From: Colwellia sp. C2M11
GTDB lineage: Bacteria > Pseudomonadota > Gammaproteobacteria > Enterobacterales > Alteromonadaceae
Direction of reading: 5' to 3'
Assembly: GCF_018860915.1 (NCBI RefSeq)
Contig: NZ_JAHKQD010000009.1
Location: 185,455 to 249,454, forward strand
DNA length: 64,000 bases
Each line of letters opens with the position of its first letter. Positions within the stretch are counted from its first letter, which is position 1. Below the pieces are notes generated by a model that did not search any database, had not been told where the DNA came from, and saw nothing but the letters and a program-made list of their open reading frames with translations. Positions 55,544-64,000 of the stretch are shown here, piece by piece. A program made the position numbers and the translations under genes.

Positions 55544-56266
55544 ATGTGTAAATTAGATAAAGCATCGTCCCATGACGCAAATGATCGAACACTAAAACAT
55601 TGGCCAAGTTCAGAGCGGCCTAGAGAAAAACTACTGGCACTTGGTGCAGCGAGTTTAAGTGATGCTGAGTTGCTTGCTATTTTTTTAAGAACAGGTGTTA
55701 AAGGGTGTAACGTTGTTGATTTGTCTAGAAACCTGTTAGTCAATTTTGGGAGTTTAGGGAATGTTTTTCGGGCGAATCAAAAAGAATTTTGTCATCACCA
55801 TGGCTTAGGCAGTGCTAAATACGTACAGCTGCAAGCTTGTTTAGAAATGTCAAAACGATATTTAGCAGAAAAACTAGTACAGCAGGGCAATGCTATAACA
55901 TCGTCACAAGCAACGAAAGATTATTTAGCAAGTGAACTGAGGAATGAAACAAGGGAAGTTTTTGCTGTTCTTTTTTTGGATAACCAGCACCAGGTCTTGA
56001 AATTTGAACGATTATTCTTGGGGACGCTAAATGCCGCAGCAGTTTATCCTAGAGTTGTTGTTGAGCAAGCCTTAGCTCATCATGCCGCAGCGGTTATTTT
56101 ATGCCATAATCACCCGTCAGGCATTGCTGAGGCGAGTGTTGCCGATAAACAGATAACACAAAAACTTGAACAGGCACTGCAACTAATTGATGTGAAAGTG
56201 TTAGATCATATGATTGTTGCAGGAAATCAATGTTATTCATTTGCAGAGCATGGTGAAATTGTTTAA
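55544..56266 (+). CDS. radC: RadC family JAB1/MPN protein
   Basis: Conserved protein once thought to act in DNA repair; its true role is unclear. The 240 residues hold the N-terminal helix-hairpin-helix type region (RPREKLLALGAASLSDAELLAIFLRTG) and the JAMM metalloprotease-like motif HHAAAVILCHNHPSG followed by EASVADKQIT. The ATG at 55544 is preceded by AAGGAAG. Its location between coaBC and rpmB is the standard gammaproteobacterial order. Confidence 0.95.
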   Translation: MCKLDKASSHDANDRTLKHWPSSERPREKLLALGAASLSDAELLAIFLRTGVKGCNVVDLSRNLLVNFGSLGNVFRANQKEFCHHHGLGSAKYVQLQACLEMSKRYLAEKLVQQGNAITSSQATKDYLASELRNETREVFAVLFLDNQHQVLKFERLFLGTLNAAAVYPRVVVEQALAHHAAAVILCHNHPSGIAEASVADKQITQKLEQALQLIDVKVLDHMIVAGNQCYSFAEHGEIV

Positions 56267-56626
56267 TTTTTAGCGATGAAACTTGTATTAATTGGACAAT
56301 TATTTACTAAAAAATAGCAAGCTAAAAGTAAATTTTAGGTAAATCAGGTGCTAATTAACATCATTTATTTTATAAAAACTATCATTAAAAAGCGTTTATT
56401 TTATATTTTTGCATATAAATAGCGCATATTTCGATAGTTGTGTGTATTCTAGCCTATTGATTAATAAGAATTTAAAATATCAAATGCGCTTTTTTATAGC
56501 TTTTTATTTTTAGTACTAGTATTAATTATTCAGTTTCTCTATAATATGCCACCTTTTTCAGGATCCCGAGGCGACGGTCTTGGGGAAAATATAGCTCGAG
56601 CTGAAATTAATTTTGGAGTGACTCAA
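56267..56626. promoter_or_regulatory. Leader and promoter region of the rpmB-rpmG operon
   Basis: Very AT-rich. A perfect -10 box TATAAT lies at 56540-56545, but the -35 is poor (TAGTAT). A purine/GC-richer leader of about 75 bases then runs to the GGAG ribosome site before rpmB. No gene was seen in the 280 bases before the promoter. Confidence 0.55.
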
Positions 56627-56863
56627 ATGTCTAAAGTTTGCCAAGTAACAGGCAAGAAACCAGTCGTAGGGAACAACCGTTCTCACGCAAGAAACGCGAC
56701 TCGTCGTCGTTTTTTACCAAACCTTCAATCTCACCGTTTTTGGGTAGAGAGTGAAAATCGTTTCGTTAAATTACGTTTAACTCCGAAAGGAATGCGTATT
56801 ATCGATAAGAAAGGTATTGATGCAGTATTAACTGATATCCGTGCCCGTGGCGAAAAAGTTTAA
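56627..56863 (+). CDS. rpmB: Ribosomal protein L28 (bL28)
   Basis: Component of the large ribosomal subunit. From ATG 56627 the product is 78 residues, [20 protein letters not shown] at the start, [19 protein letters not shown] in the middle, and [12 protein letters not shown]-like end, matching bL28. GGAG precedes the chosen ATG; an upstream in-frame ATG at 56546 lies in the leader at the -10 box and is rejected. It is followed 21 bases later by rpmG. Confidence 0.98.
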   Translation: MSKVCQVTGKKPVVGNNRSHARNATRRRFLPNLQSHRFWVESENRFVKLRLTPKGMRIIDKKGIDAVLTDIRARGEKV

Positions 56864-56884
56864 AAACTTTTCTAGGAGAATATT

Positions 56885-57040
56885 ATGCGTGATAAGATTC
56901 GTTTAGTTTCTAGTGCCGGTACAGGTCATTTTTATACTACTGATAAGAATAAAAAGACTATGCCAGAGAAAATGGAAATCAAAAAATTTGATCCAAAAGC
57001 TCGTAAGCACGTAATCTATAAAGAAGCTAAAATTAAGTAA
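56885..57040 (+). CDS. rpmG: Ribosomal protein L33 (bL33)
   Basis: Small protein of the large ribosomal subunit, 51 residues: [20 protein letters not shown], then [20 protein letters not shown] and a lysine-rich end. This is the cysteine-free form of bL33, so it needs no zinc. AGGAG lies seven bases before the ATG. Second gene of the rpmB operon and followed directly by a strong terminator. Confidence 0.97.
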   Translation: MRDKIRLVSSAGTGHFYTTDKNKKTMPEKMEIKKFDPKARKHVIYKEAKIK

Positions 57041-57063
57041 TTAATTTTTACTTTGTTAAAATA

Positions 57064-57090
57064 AAAAACCCAGTTTAACTGGGTTTTTTT
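57064..57090 (+). terminator. Rho-independent terminator after rpmG
   Basis: AAACCCAGTT and AACTGGGTTT are perfect complements with almost no loop beyond TTTAA-type turn bases, followed by seven T residues ending at 57090. About 25 bases past the rpmG stop. Confidence 0.95.
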
Positions 57091-57241
57091 ATGCCCGTAA
57101 TTAATGAAATAGTCATTAAGGTTAGCCTCAATAGTAGCCCTGTTTAATTTATCCTCCGCATATAAAAATAGTCCTAATGTTCTTTTATGGTTATTATTTC
57201 AGTATGATGTCAGTCATCTTTATTTTACCAATGTATGAGTA

Positions 57242-57730
57242 ATGAAACTTTCTAAAACGGCATGGAATAATGTCATTATATTTTCAGTAATGATTATTAT
57301 TTTAATCATTAACACCACCAATAATCGACTATTCCCAGAGACAGACACTAATGATGAATTAATATTACCTGAGCATAGCGTGATATTAACGTTGTCTATT
57401 GCCTTTCCCAATAACACATCAGTAGTATTTGAGCGTGTTGCTAGAGCTTGGAAAACAAATAGCCAAGGGGTTTTAGTCGATTTAACTAATCAGCAAATAG
57501 ACCAAATGATGTTTGCATGGCAGCAAGGTAGCGGCTTAATGCAAGCGTCAGATATTGTTATTGAGGGGCAAGAAAGTATTGAAATAAGCATTGGTATCGC
57601 AGGAGTTGAGCAGGAGCAGTTATTCAGGTTGTATCCTTTAGTAGAGCAGCTGTTAGTGTATAATCAACAGAAGAAAATATGGTTAGCTTTACCTGCTACC
57701 ATGAAGCATCAACTTATACCTCTGTTTTGA
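57242..57730 (+). CDS. Hypothetical single-pass membrane protein upstream of mutM
   Basis: Not recognised as a named family. The 162 residues begin with one strong hydrophobic segment (about 9-28, NNVIIFSVMIIILIINTTNN); the rest is soluble, with IVIEGQESIEISIGIAGVEQ and LYPLVEQLLVYNQQKKIWLA suggesting mixed alpha/beta structure. It lies 25 bases before mutM on the same strand and likely shares its transcript. Small membrane proteins at this place occur in related marine genomes as far as I recall, without a known function. Confidence 0.75.
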   Translation: MKLSKTAWNNVIIFSVMIIILIINTTNNRLFPETDTNDELILPEHSVILTLSIAFPNNTSVVFERVARAWKTNSQGVLVDLTNQQIDQMMFAWQQGSGLMQASDIVIEGQESIEISIGIAGVEQEQLFRLYPLVEQLLVYNQQKKIWLALPATMKHQLIPLF

Positions 57731-57755
57731 GGTAGCCTAAGTATCATGAGAGTAT

Positions 57756-58571
57756 ATGCCTGAATTACCTGAAGTAGAAGTGTGCCGTTTAGGGATTAGT
57801 CCGCACATTATAAATAATGAAGTGTCTAAGGTGGTTGTTCGTAATGCGAAGTTACGATGGCCTATTCCTGATGATTTACAAAAACTTATAGGATTAAATG
57901 TTAAAAGTGTTGACCGACGTGCTAAGTATTTATTACTGCGTTTTGACACGGGAAGTCTACTTTTACATTTGGGTATGTCAGGTACACTTCGTGTGATTGA
58001 TAAAGAGGTACCTGTTGCTAAGCACGATCACTTCGATCTGGTGTTTGCCAATGGGGTCGTATTACGCTTAAATGATCCTCGGCGTTTTGGCGCCGTTTTG
58101 TGGTTTGATGAGCATTATGATTCTCAGGGGCTATTAAGTAAGCTAGGGCCAGAGCCACTCACCGATGATTTTGGTCACGATTATTTATTTAATAAGGCTA
58201 AAAAGAGAAAAGTACCCATTAAAACTTTTTTAATGAATAATCATGTAGTGGTGGGCGTTGGTAATATTTATGCTAATGAAGCGTTATTTTTAGCGGGTAT
58301 TTTACCTACAGCGCTAGCAGGAAGTATTAGCCGACAGCGTTATAATCGGTTAACCGATATTATAAAGCAAGTGCTTGCTGCTGCGATTGAGCAAGGGGGC
58401 ACTACCTTAAAAGATTTTACTCAAGCTGATGGCCGACCTGGATATTTTGCTCAATCATTATTTGTTTATGGCCGAGCAGGAGAAGCTTGTTTAACTTGTA
58501 AAGAAACATTGTTAGAAGTTAGGCAGTCAAATAGAAGCTCGGTATATTGTCCTAATTGTCAGCAAGACTAG
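57756..58571 (+). CDS. mutM: Formamidopyrimidine-DNA glycosylase
   Basis: Removes 8-oxoguanine and FaPy lesions and nicks the abasic site. The 271 residues start [13 protein letters not shown], where Pro2 is the nucleophile and Glu3 is catalytic after Met removal. Also visible: [24 protein letters not shown] (helix-two-turn-helix), and the C-terminal zinc finger [10 protein letters not shown]...CPNC. Length is normal and the gene intact. Its last 71 bp recur, diverged, about 1 kb downstream at 59568. Confidence 0.97.
   Translation: MPELPEVEVCRLGISPHIINNEVSKVVVRNAKLRWPIPDDLQKLIGLNVKSVDRRAKYLLLRFDTGSLLLHLGMSGTLRVIDKEVPVAKHDHFDLVFANGVVLRLNDPRRFGAVLWFDEHYDSQGLLSKLGPEPLTDDFGHDYLFNKAKKRKVPIKTFLMNNHVVVGVGNIYANEALFLAGILPTALAGSISRQRYNRLTDIIKQVLAAAIEQGGTTLKDFTQADGRPGYFAQSLFVYGRAGEACLTCKETLLEVRQSNRSSVYCPNCQQD
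58498..58568 (+). repeat. Direct repeat copy 1: 3' end of mutM
   Basis: These 71 bases encode the end of the MutM zinc finger. They match 59568-59638 at 62 of 71 positions (about 87 percent) with no gaps; the offset is exactly 1070 bases. The alpha/beta hydrolase gene lies between the two copies. Confidence 0.88.
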
Positions 58572-58770
58572 ACTGTAGTTGATTAGTACATCTTACGGCT
58601 TTATGAGTTAGTCTTGAACGGTTAATGGCGGATCGTTTTAGCATAACCAAGTTTATAATAATTTGTTTATTGCAAGGTCTTTGAAAACAGAACTTATTAA
58701 GAGATTTCTTAAAAAGTTAGTTATACTGACGACAATTAAGCGCGTCATAATAAGGTATGTGATTGTAAGA

Positions 58771-59568
58771 ATGAGTAAATCAATTCTTTTTCATCGTATT
58801 ATTCCACATAAAACCAGTAAAATATGGGTTGTTTTTGTCCATGGTGCCGGCGGAAGTTCGGCAATTTGGTTTCGTCAACTTAGAGTTTATCAGAAAGACT
58901 ATAATGTTCTTTTACTCGATCTTCGTGGCCATGGAAAATCTACCCATTTAGTACAAACTTTTGTCGACAGTAATTACTCTTTTAATAAAGTATCTGAAGA
59001 TATTATTGATGTATTAGATCATAACAATATCGTTTGTGCACATTTTGTTGGTATCTCATTAGGTACCATTATTATTCGTAATATTGCAGAAATCGCACCT
59101 GAATATGTATCAAGTATGGTGTTAGGAGGGGCTATTACTCGCTTTAATACCCGCAGCAATACACTAGTTTACTTAGGAAATATCTTTAAACATTGTTTGC
59201 CGTATATGTGGTTGTATCGTTTGTTTGCGTTTATTATGATGCCAAAAAAGCGTCATAAAGAATCTCGTCTGTTATTTGTGCGTGAAGCTAAATTATTGTG
59301 TCAAAAAGAATTTATTAGATGGTTTAAACTGGCTATGGATGTAAACCCTTTGATGCGTTACTTTAAGGAAAAAGAGATCGATATACCTATTCTTTATATT
59401 ATGGGCAAAGAGGATCATATGTTTTTAGGGCCTGTCAAAGAGATGGTAAAGCGCCATAAAAATAGTTTGCTACATACTATCCAACAATGTGGACATGTTT
59501 GTAATGTGGAGCAGCCAGATAGCTTTAATCAACATTCATTAGCCTTTATTGCAAAACAAGGTTGTTAG
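58771..59568 (+). CDS. Alpha/beta hydrolase
   Basis: Predicted serine hydrolase of unknown substrate, 265 residues from ATG 58771. Seen: oxyanion region VFVHGAGGSSAIW, DLRGHGKSTH, the nucleophile elbow FVGISLGTIIIR (GISLG), the acid region YIMGKEDHMF, and catalytic His in QQCGHVCNVEQP. A TTG at 58663 would give a longer, basic N-terminus; no good ribosome site supports either start, so the start is uncertain. It is inserted between mutM and coaD, usually close neighbours, and is flanked by the mutM 3'-end repeat, which points to later acquisition. Confidence 0.85.
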   Translation: MSKSILFHRIIPHKTSKIWVVFVHGAGGSSAIWFRQLRVYQKDYNVLLLDLRGHGKSTHLVQTFVDSNYSFNKVSEDIIDVLDHNNIVCAHFVGISLGTIIIRNIAEIAPEYVSSMVLGGAITRFNTRSNTLVYLGNIFKHCLPYMWLYRLFAFIMMPKKRHKESRLLFVREAKLLCQKEFIRWFKLAMDVNPLMRYFKEKEIDIPILYIMGKEDHMFLGPVKEMVKRHKNSLLHTIQQCGHVCNVEQPDSFNQHSLAFIAKQGC

Positions 59569-59638
59569 TAAAGCAACATTGTTAGAAACTAGGCAGTCAA
59601 ATAGAATCTCAGTATATTGCCCTAATTATCAGCCAAAC
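59568..59638 (+). pseudogene. Remnant of a second mutM 3' end
   Basis: A diverged copy of the last 71 bp of mutM. In the matching frame it reads KATLLETRQSNRISVYCPNY, where MutM has [20 protein letters not shown]; the final zinc-binding Cys is replaced by Tyr and the stop is lost. It begins at the stop codon of the hydrolase gene, has no upstream mutM body and cannot be functional. Confidence 0.85.
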
Positions 59639-59671
59639 ATACCTAAGAGCATAATAGTGTGAAAAGTCAGA

Positions 59672-60529
<858 letters not shown>

Positions 60530-61186
60530 ATGAAAACCCGCGATAAGATAATTCAGGCAAGCATTATATTATTTAATAAGCACGGAGAGCGAAATGTCAC
60601 CACAAATCATATTGCAGCACATTTAGGTATTAGCCCTGGTAATTTGTATTATCATTTTCGGAATAAAGAAGACATTATTTTGTCTATTTATGAGGAATAT
60701 GCAAGTAATTTACTGCTTGATACTATTCCCAAAGTGAGTAATGAGGTAAAACCACTTGATGCCATCATTCTTTATATGGATGCGGTATTTCAAATGATGA
60801 TGAAGTTTAGATTCTTCTATAGCAATTTACCCGTATTGTTAGATAAAAATCCAAGTTTACGAGAAAAATATGTTGAGGTTCAACATTCAATCGCTGAACG
60901 GGTAAGTCAGTTACTAATGTCTTTAAAAGATGCTGGTATTGTTGATTTTAATGATGATGATTTAACCGACATAGTCAGTATTTTACGTATTATTAATACA
61001 TTTTGGTTAAGCTTTTATCAAACACAAAATATGGTTAATGAAATAAATGACTCGGTATTCTATCAAGGCGTGCTTAAAATATTAGTTATTTTAAAACCTT
61101 ATACTACAGAAGCAGCAATGCCTGAGTTAATAAAAGCGAGAGATATGTATCAACAGCGTTGCAAAGATGCCTTGGTTACATTATAA
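60530..61186 (+). CDS. TetR family transcriptional regulator
   Basis: Predicted dimeric repressor, 218 residues. The N-terminal helix-turn-helix is clear: RDKIIQASIILFNKHGERNV, then TTNHIAAHLGISPGNLYYHF and RNKEDIILSIYEEY. The C-terminal ligand domain is all-helical, with FRFFYSNLPVLLDKNPSLREKYVEVQ near 90-115, a pattern common in TetR proteins of marine Alteromonadales. No target operon is adjacent; it may control itself or the HDOD gene 50 bases downstream. Ligand unknown. Confidence 0.92.
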   Translation: MKTRDKIIQASIILFNKHGERNVTTNHIAAHLGISPGNLYYHFRNKEDIILSIYEEYASNLLLDTIPKVSNEVKPLDAIILYMDAVFQMMMKFRFFYSNLPVLLDKNPSLREKYVEVQHSIAERVSQLLMSLKDAGIVDFNDDDLTDIVSILRIINTFWLSFYQTQNMVNEINDSVFYQGVLKILVILKPYTTEAAMPELIKARDMYQQRCKDALVTL

Positions 61187-61235
61187 AGACAGTATGTTAG
61201 ATTTATAATGCTAACGACTAGAATAGGATATTCAA

Positions 61236-62384
61236 ATGTCTTTGGAAACAGTAATTTCAATCAGTATCTTAGGGCTATTATCTTATTTTATTTGGCGCTT
61301 AAATAATCCTCGTCGCACTCCTAAAAACAGAGGGAGTGTGACCAAAAATAATATTAACCGAAAACCTTTGTTACCTTCTAGGCAAGATGATCAAGAGCAT
61401 AGCCTAGAGGGAATAACTAACGTTGCAACAAAGCTTGAATTTGAACTACCAGAGGAGTTTCTAGAATTCGAATTATTGTTTGCTGAAGAACTTACGGCCG
61501 AGCAACAGCATACAGCTAAAAATATTACGGAATCATTTCGGAAGCCACACCCATTATTATTGCCATTGATTCAAGGTGGATTTGAGCCAAGTGAACTGTT
61601 TGACTTAATAAAAACCGATGCCGAAATGACTGCTAAAATTTTGAATGCTGTTAATTCACCATTATTTTCTTTGCGTCAACCTATTACTAATATTAATCAC
61701 GCTATTATTTTTTTAGGTATTACACAAGTCAAAAATATCGCAACACAACTCGCTGTGCAGCAAGATTCGCATTTAACTGATAAAGCGCAGAATGCCGCGT
61801 ATAAAAAACTATGGACTGCAAGCTATTTGGCTAGTGCCTTTGGTTTGATTCTAGCAACAGAAATGAATGTGGAAAATTCAGCAGAGCTATCAACACATTG
61901 TTTACTCTCTTATTTAGGTGACCTCGCCATTTTGTCTTATCGCCCAGCGATGGCTGATGTTTACTTAAAGAATTATGGCTTATTTGAGCGTACTAAGGTT
62001 TTTCAGCATGTTATTGGTGTTAATAGCGCGGTATTAGGGAAACGTTTAGCTCAACAATGGCAATTACCGCAATCTATTGAAAAAGGTATAGCTTATAGCT
62101 TATTACCTTTAGCTAATAATACCGTTGATCTAGCTATATCTAGTGAAGAATTACAGCAGGTTTCTTTGTGTTATATTGCCTGTCGTTTAGCTGATTTAGT
62201 GGCATTTGGTGGGTTAAGAAATATATCAGAATATAAAGAATTAAGCTTTGAGGAGATGGGGAAAGTAGAATTTTATTACACCCAAGATATCATTAAAATG
62301 GCTCGACTTGATAAAATTAATACCCTGATTACGGATATTAATTTTAGAAAAAAAATCAATAAAGTTATAGAGCAGGCTTATTGA
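61236..62384 (+). CDS. HDOD domain protein
   Basis: Predicted signalling protein, 382 residues. One N-terminal membrane segment (about 4-20, TVISISILGLLSYFIWRLN) precedes a basic and then acidic linker, and an HDOD domain covers about 105-310: PLLLPLIQGGFEPSELFDLI, AKILNAVNSPLFSLRQPITN, NHAIIFLGITQVKNIATQLA. HDOD proteins lack the full catalytic HD set and are thought to work in regulation. The last seven bases overlap the kdkA 3' end on the other strand. Confidence 0.88.
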   Translation: MSLETVISISILGLLSYFIWRLNNPRRTPKNRGSVTKNNINRKPLLPSRQDDQEHSLEGITNVATKLEFELPEEFLEFELLFAEELTAEQQHTAKNITESFRKPHPLLLPLIQGGFEPSELFDLIKTDAEMTAKILNAVNSPLFSLRQPITNINHAIIFLGITQVKNIATQLAVQQDSHLTDKAQNAAYKKLWTASYLASAFGLILATEMNVENSAELSTHCLLSYLGDLAILSYRPAMADVYLKNYGLFERTKVFQHVIGVNSAVLGKRLAQQWQLPQSIEKGIAYSLLPLANNTVDLAISSEELQQVSLCYIACRLADLVAFGGLRNISEYKELSFEEMGKVEFYYTQDIIKMARLDKINTLITDINFRKKINKVIEQAY

Positions 62385-63115
62385 TTATAACCTGCTAATA
62401 ATGCATCCCAATGACTTTCTTGCCAGTAAAAATTAGAAAGTTTTTTTTGCTCTTTGCGGAAAGAGCGCAGTAACCGCTGCATATTATTCTGTTGCCAACG
62501 GGTGCTAACTGCTCTTAGCTCACCTTGATCAAAATCGATTAACCAAGCTTTATTATTATTATCAATTAAAATATTGTGCGCATTTAAGTCGTGGTGATAT
62601 ATACCTTGTGAGTGAAAACGACGAATCGTTTCGCCAATATTAAACCATAAATCATCACTTATTACTTTTTGGGTTAAAATGGCCACCAAATCTTGGGCGT
62701 TTTCAATGCGACTGCTCAGTAAATCTGCGCGATAAAGTAAACCTTGGCGTATCACCCGGTAAGCAATCGGTTTGGGTGCAGGCAATGCTAATGTTTGCAT
62801 ATGAGCTAATAAAGAAAACTCTCGATCTGCACGGGTATGTTTTAGAGCGGTGAAGAAGTAACTATCATTAACTATTTTACCAATTAAGCCACCACGATAA
62901 TAATGACGCAAAACCCATTGCTTGTCTTGTATGCTGGATTGATATTGAATAAACCAAGTTGTGCCTCGACCTTGCGCTGATCCGGTAATGGCATTGTTTT
63001 CTTGCCAATATTCAGCGGTAAGCATTTCTGGAGTGAAATCTTCAATTTCATTTCGATTAAAAAGACAGTACGTATTTCCGTCTTTAAAAGCTGCTAATTG
63101 TATCATGTTACTCAT
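62378..63115 (-). CDS. kdkA: 3-deoxy-D-manno-octulosonic acid (Kdo) kinase
   Basis: Predicted to phosphorylate the Kdo residue of lipid A-Kdo at the inner membrane, as in Haemophilus and Vibrio LPS. The 245 residues carry the kinase-like loop GIYHHDLNAHNILIDNN and the metal-binding WLIDFDQGELR, plus the N-terminal GRGTTWFI. Its ATG overlaps the waaA stop (ATGA), so the pair is translationally coupled; waaA makes the substrate that KdkA modifies. Confidence 0.93.
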   Translation of the reverse strand: MSNMIQLAAFKDGNTYCLFNRNEIEDFTPEMLTAEYWQENNAITGSAQGRGTTWFIQYQSSIQDKQWVLRHYYRGGLIGKIVNDSYFFTALKHTRADREFSLLAHMQTLALPAPKPIAYRVIRQGLLYRADLLSSRIENAQDLVAILTQKVISDDLWFNIGETIRRFHSQGIYHHDLNAHNILIDNNNKAWLIDFDQGELRAVSTRWQQNNMQRLLRSFRKEQKKLSNFYWQESHWDALLAGYNQ

Positions 63116-64000
63116 ATTACTAATTCCTTCACTTGAGCTAACGTTCGTGTACTCGCTCCTTGATTATTAAGTACTACCTTATGTGCTTGAGATCCGAGTA
63201 GTTGAGCTGCTTGTGTATTATTTAGTAGATGTATGACGGCTTGCGCTAATGCTTGTTGATTTTTATTTTCTAGAATAGGTAATTGTATAATTCCGTTATT
63301 TTTTTGTAATTGTAGTAAAATATCAGTGAAATTTTTCATGTCGTTACCCACAATAATGGGTTTTTTGAATAACGCTGGCTCTAATGGGTTATGTCCTCCA
63401 ATATCACTAAAACTGCCACCCATAGTAACAATATCTGCAAGAGCATAAGCAGCCATTAACTCCCCTAAGGTATCGAGTAGCCATATATTATGATTTGTCA
63501 CTTGTTCACTTTCACTGCGTTTAGCGAGTGAGTAACCTTGATTAATGCAAAGTTTGGCGACTGAACTAAAGCGTTCTGGATGCCTTGGTACAAGCACTAA
63601 TAATAATTGAGGGAATTTTTCTTTGATTACGTTATATGCGGCCAATGCTATTTCTTCATCACCTTGATGTGTACTTGCCACTAACCAAATGGGTCTATGT
63701 GGCGGTAGAAATTGTGCTAGGGTTCTTTGTTTATCTTCAGTTGTTGCATTAAGGCTAATATCAAATTTGAGATTGCCAGATACTTGGCATCGGTCACTCT
63801 CTGCTCCTAATTGCAGGAAGTTATCTAAATTGTCATGGCTTTGGCACAATATTTTATCAAAATGGTTTAACGTTGGGGTGATCAGCGTACTAATTTTTTG
63901 ATAACTTTTCATTGAGTTGGCAGATAATCGCCCATTAATTAGCAAGAGTTTTATTCTTTTGTTGGCGCATTGACTGATTAAATTAGGCCATAATTCTGTT
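63112..64000 (-). CDS. waaA: Kdo transferase WaaA (KdtA), 5' end outside window
   Basis: Adds Kdo to lipid IVA in LPS synthesis. About 296 codons are visible; the family is about 420 residues, so roughly the first 125 lie past the window edge. The frame runs open to the edge, beginning TELWPNLISQC, which matches the conserved ETELWPN segment holding the family's catalytic region. Further landmarks are LLINGRLSANS, RPIWLVASTHQGDEE, LVPRHPERF, and GGSFSDIGGHNPLEPALF. The TGA overlaps the kdkA ATG. Confidence 0.95.
   Translation of the reverse strand, partial: TELWPNLISQCANKRIKLLLINGRLSANSMKSYQKISTLITPTLNHFDKILCQSHDNLDNFLQLGAESDRCQVSGNLKFDISLNATTEDKQRTLAQFLPPHRPIWLVASTHQGDEEIALAAYNVIKEKFPQLLLVLVPRHPERFSSVAKLCINQGYSLAKRSESEQVTNHNIWLLDTLGELMAAYALADIVTMGGSFSDIGGHNPLEPALFKKPIIVGNDMKNFTDILLQLQKNNGIIQLPILENKNQQALAQAVIHLLNNTQAAQLLGSQAHKVVLNNQGASTRTLAQVKELVI

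Noticed and set aside
56546-56626. Upstream ATG for rpmB
   Set aside because: It overlaps the -10 box, and GGAG plus the L28 N-terminus fix the start at 56627.
58663-58770. TTG-initiated extension of the alpha/beta hydrolase
   Set aside because: It is basic, lacks a signal-peptide form and has no good ribosome site; family homology starts after ATG 58771.

Overview
This is an AT-rich chromosomal window from a marine gammaproteobacterium of the Alteromonadales, most likely Colwelliaceae (Colwellia or Thalassotalea type). The basis is gene content and order: rpoZ-spoT, slmA-coaBC/radC-rpmB-rpmG-mutM-coaD, waaA-kdkA, large TonB-dependent receptors, a DcaP-type porin, a sodium/acetate symporter with its small subunit, and a symporter-fused hybrid histidine kinase. 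The genus is inference; no rRNA or tRNA gene is visible. No insertion sequence, prophage or CRISPR array was seen.

Layout. 1-6000: housekeeping genes (spoT, cut by the window edge, rpoZ, gmk, an aspartate/aromatic aminotransferase, a DUF445 membrane protein, greB). 6000-24600: an accessory sugar island. It has two clan GH-D alpha-galactosidase-type enzymes (GH36-like and GH27), a TlpA thioredoxin, an amidohydrolase lipoprotein, a DUF4832-like lipoprotein, a BadF-type sugar kinase, pgi, an AgaR-type DeoR regulator, a TonB receptor, a DMT-type permease, AgaZ and AgaS. Read together it is an N-acetylgalactosamine/galactosaminide system: glycosidases release the sugar, the receptor and permease import it, the kinase phosphorylates it, AgaS deaminates/isomerises it and AgaZ serves the tagatose branch. 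Direct repeats of GAARG in 10-bp register, the complement of the CTTTC word described for AgaR, lie in four control regions of the island.

24600-29100: ogt, a carboxymuconolactone decarboxylase-family protein, 3-hydroxybutyrate dehydrogenase and tex. 29270-29505: no protein gene of normal size, but a near-consensus promoter overlapped by a Fur box, a 13-bp hairpin with two G-U pairs and a textbook terminator. This is a candidate iron-regulated small RNA and the most novel item in the window. 29500-36000: two chemoreceptors, a DcaP-like porin and a leucyl aminopeptidase. 36250-41900: an exonuclease/DUF294 pair and the acetate permease operon. 42150-47420: a CheX-receiver fusion protein, then a complete thiamine salvage operon (TonB receptor, thiamine-binding protein, PnuT, thiamine kinase) behind a TPP riboswitch. 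47600-51800: CrbS/CrbR-like two-component system. A palindrome of the form TTAGAC-N4-GTCTAA recurs upstream of the acetate permease operon and the porin, with weaker versions near one chemoreceptor and bdhA, suggesting one carbon-source regulon.

52000-64000: pepD, slmA, coaBC, radC, rpmB, rpmG, a small membrane protein, mutM, an alpha/beta hydrolase, coaD, a TetR regulator, an HDOD protein, kdkA and waaA (cut by the window edge). The hydrolase gene is bracketed by a diverged second copy of the last 71 bp of mutM, a scar of duplication or insertion.
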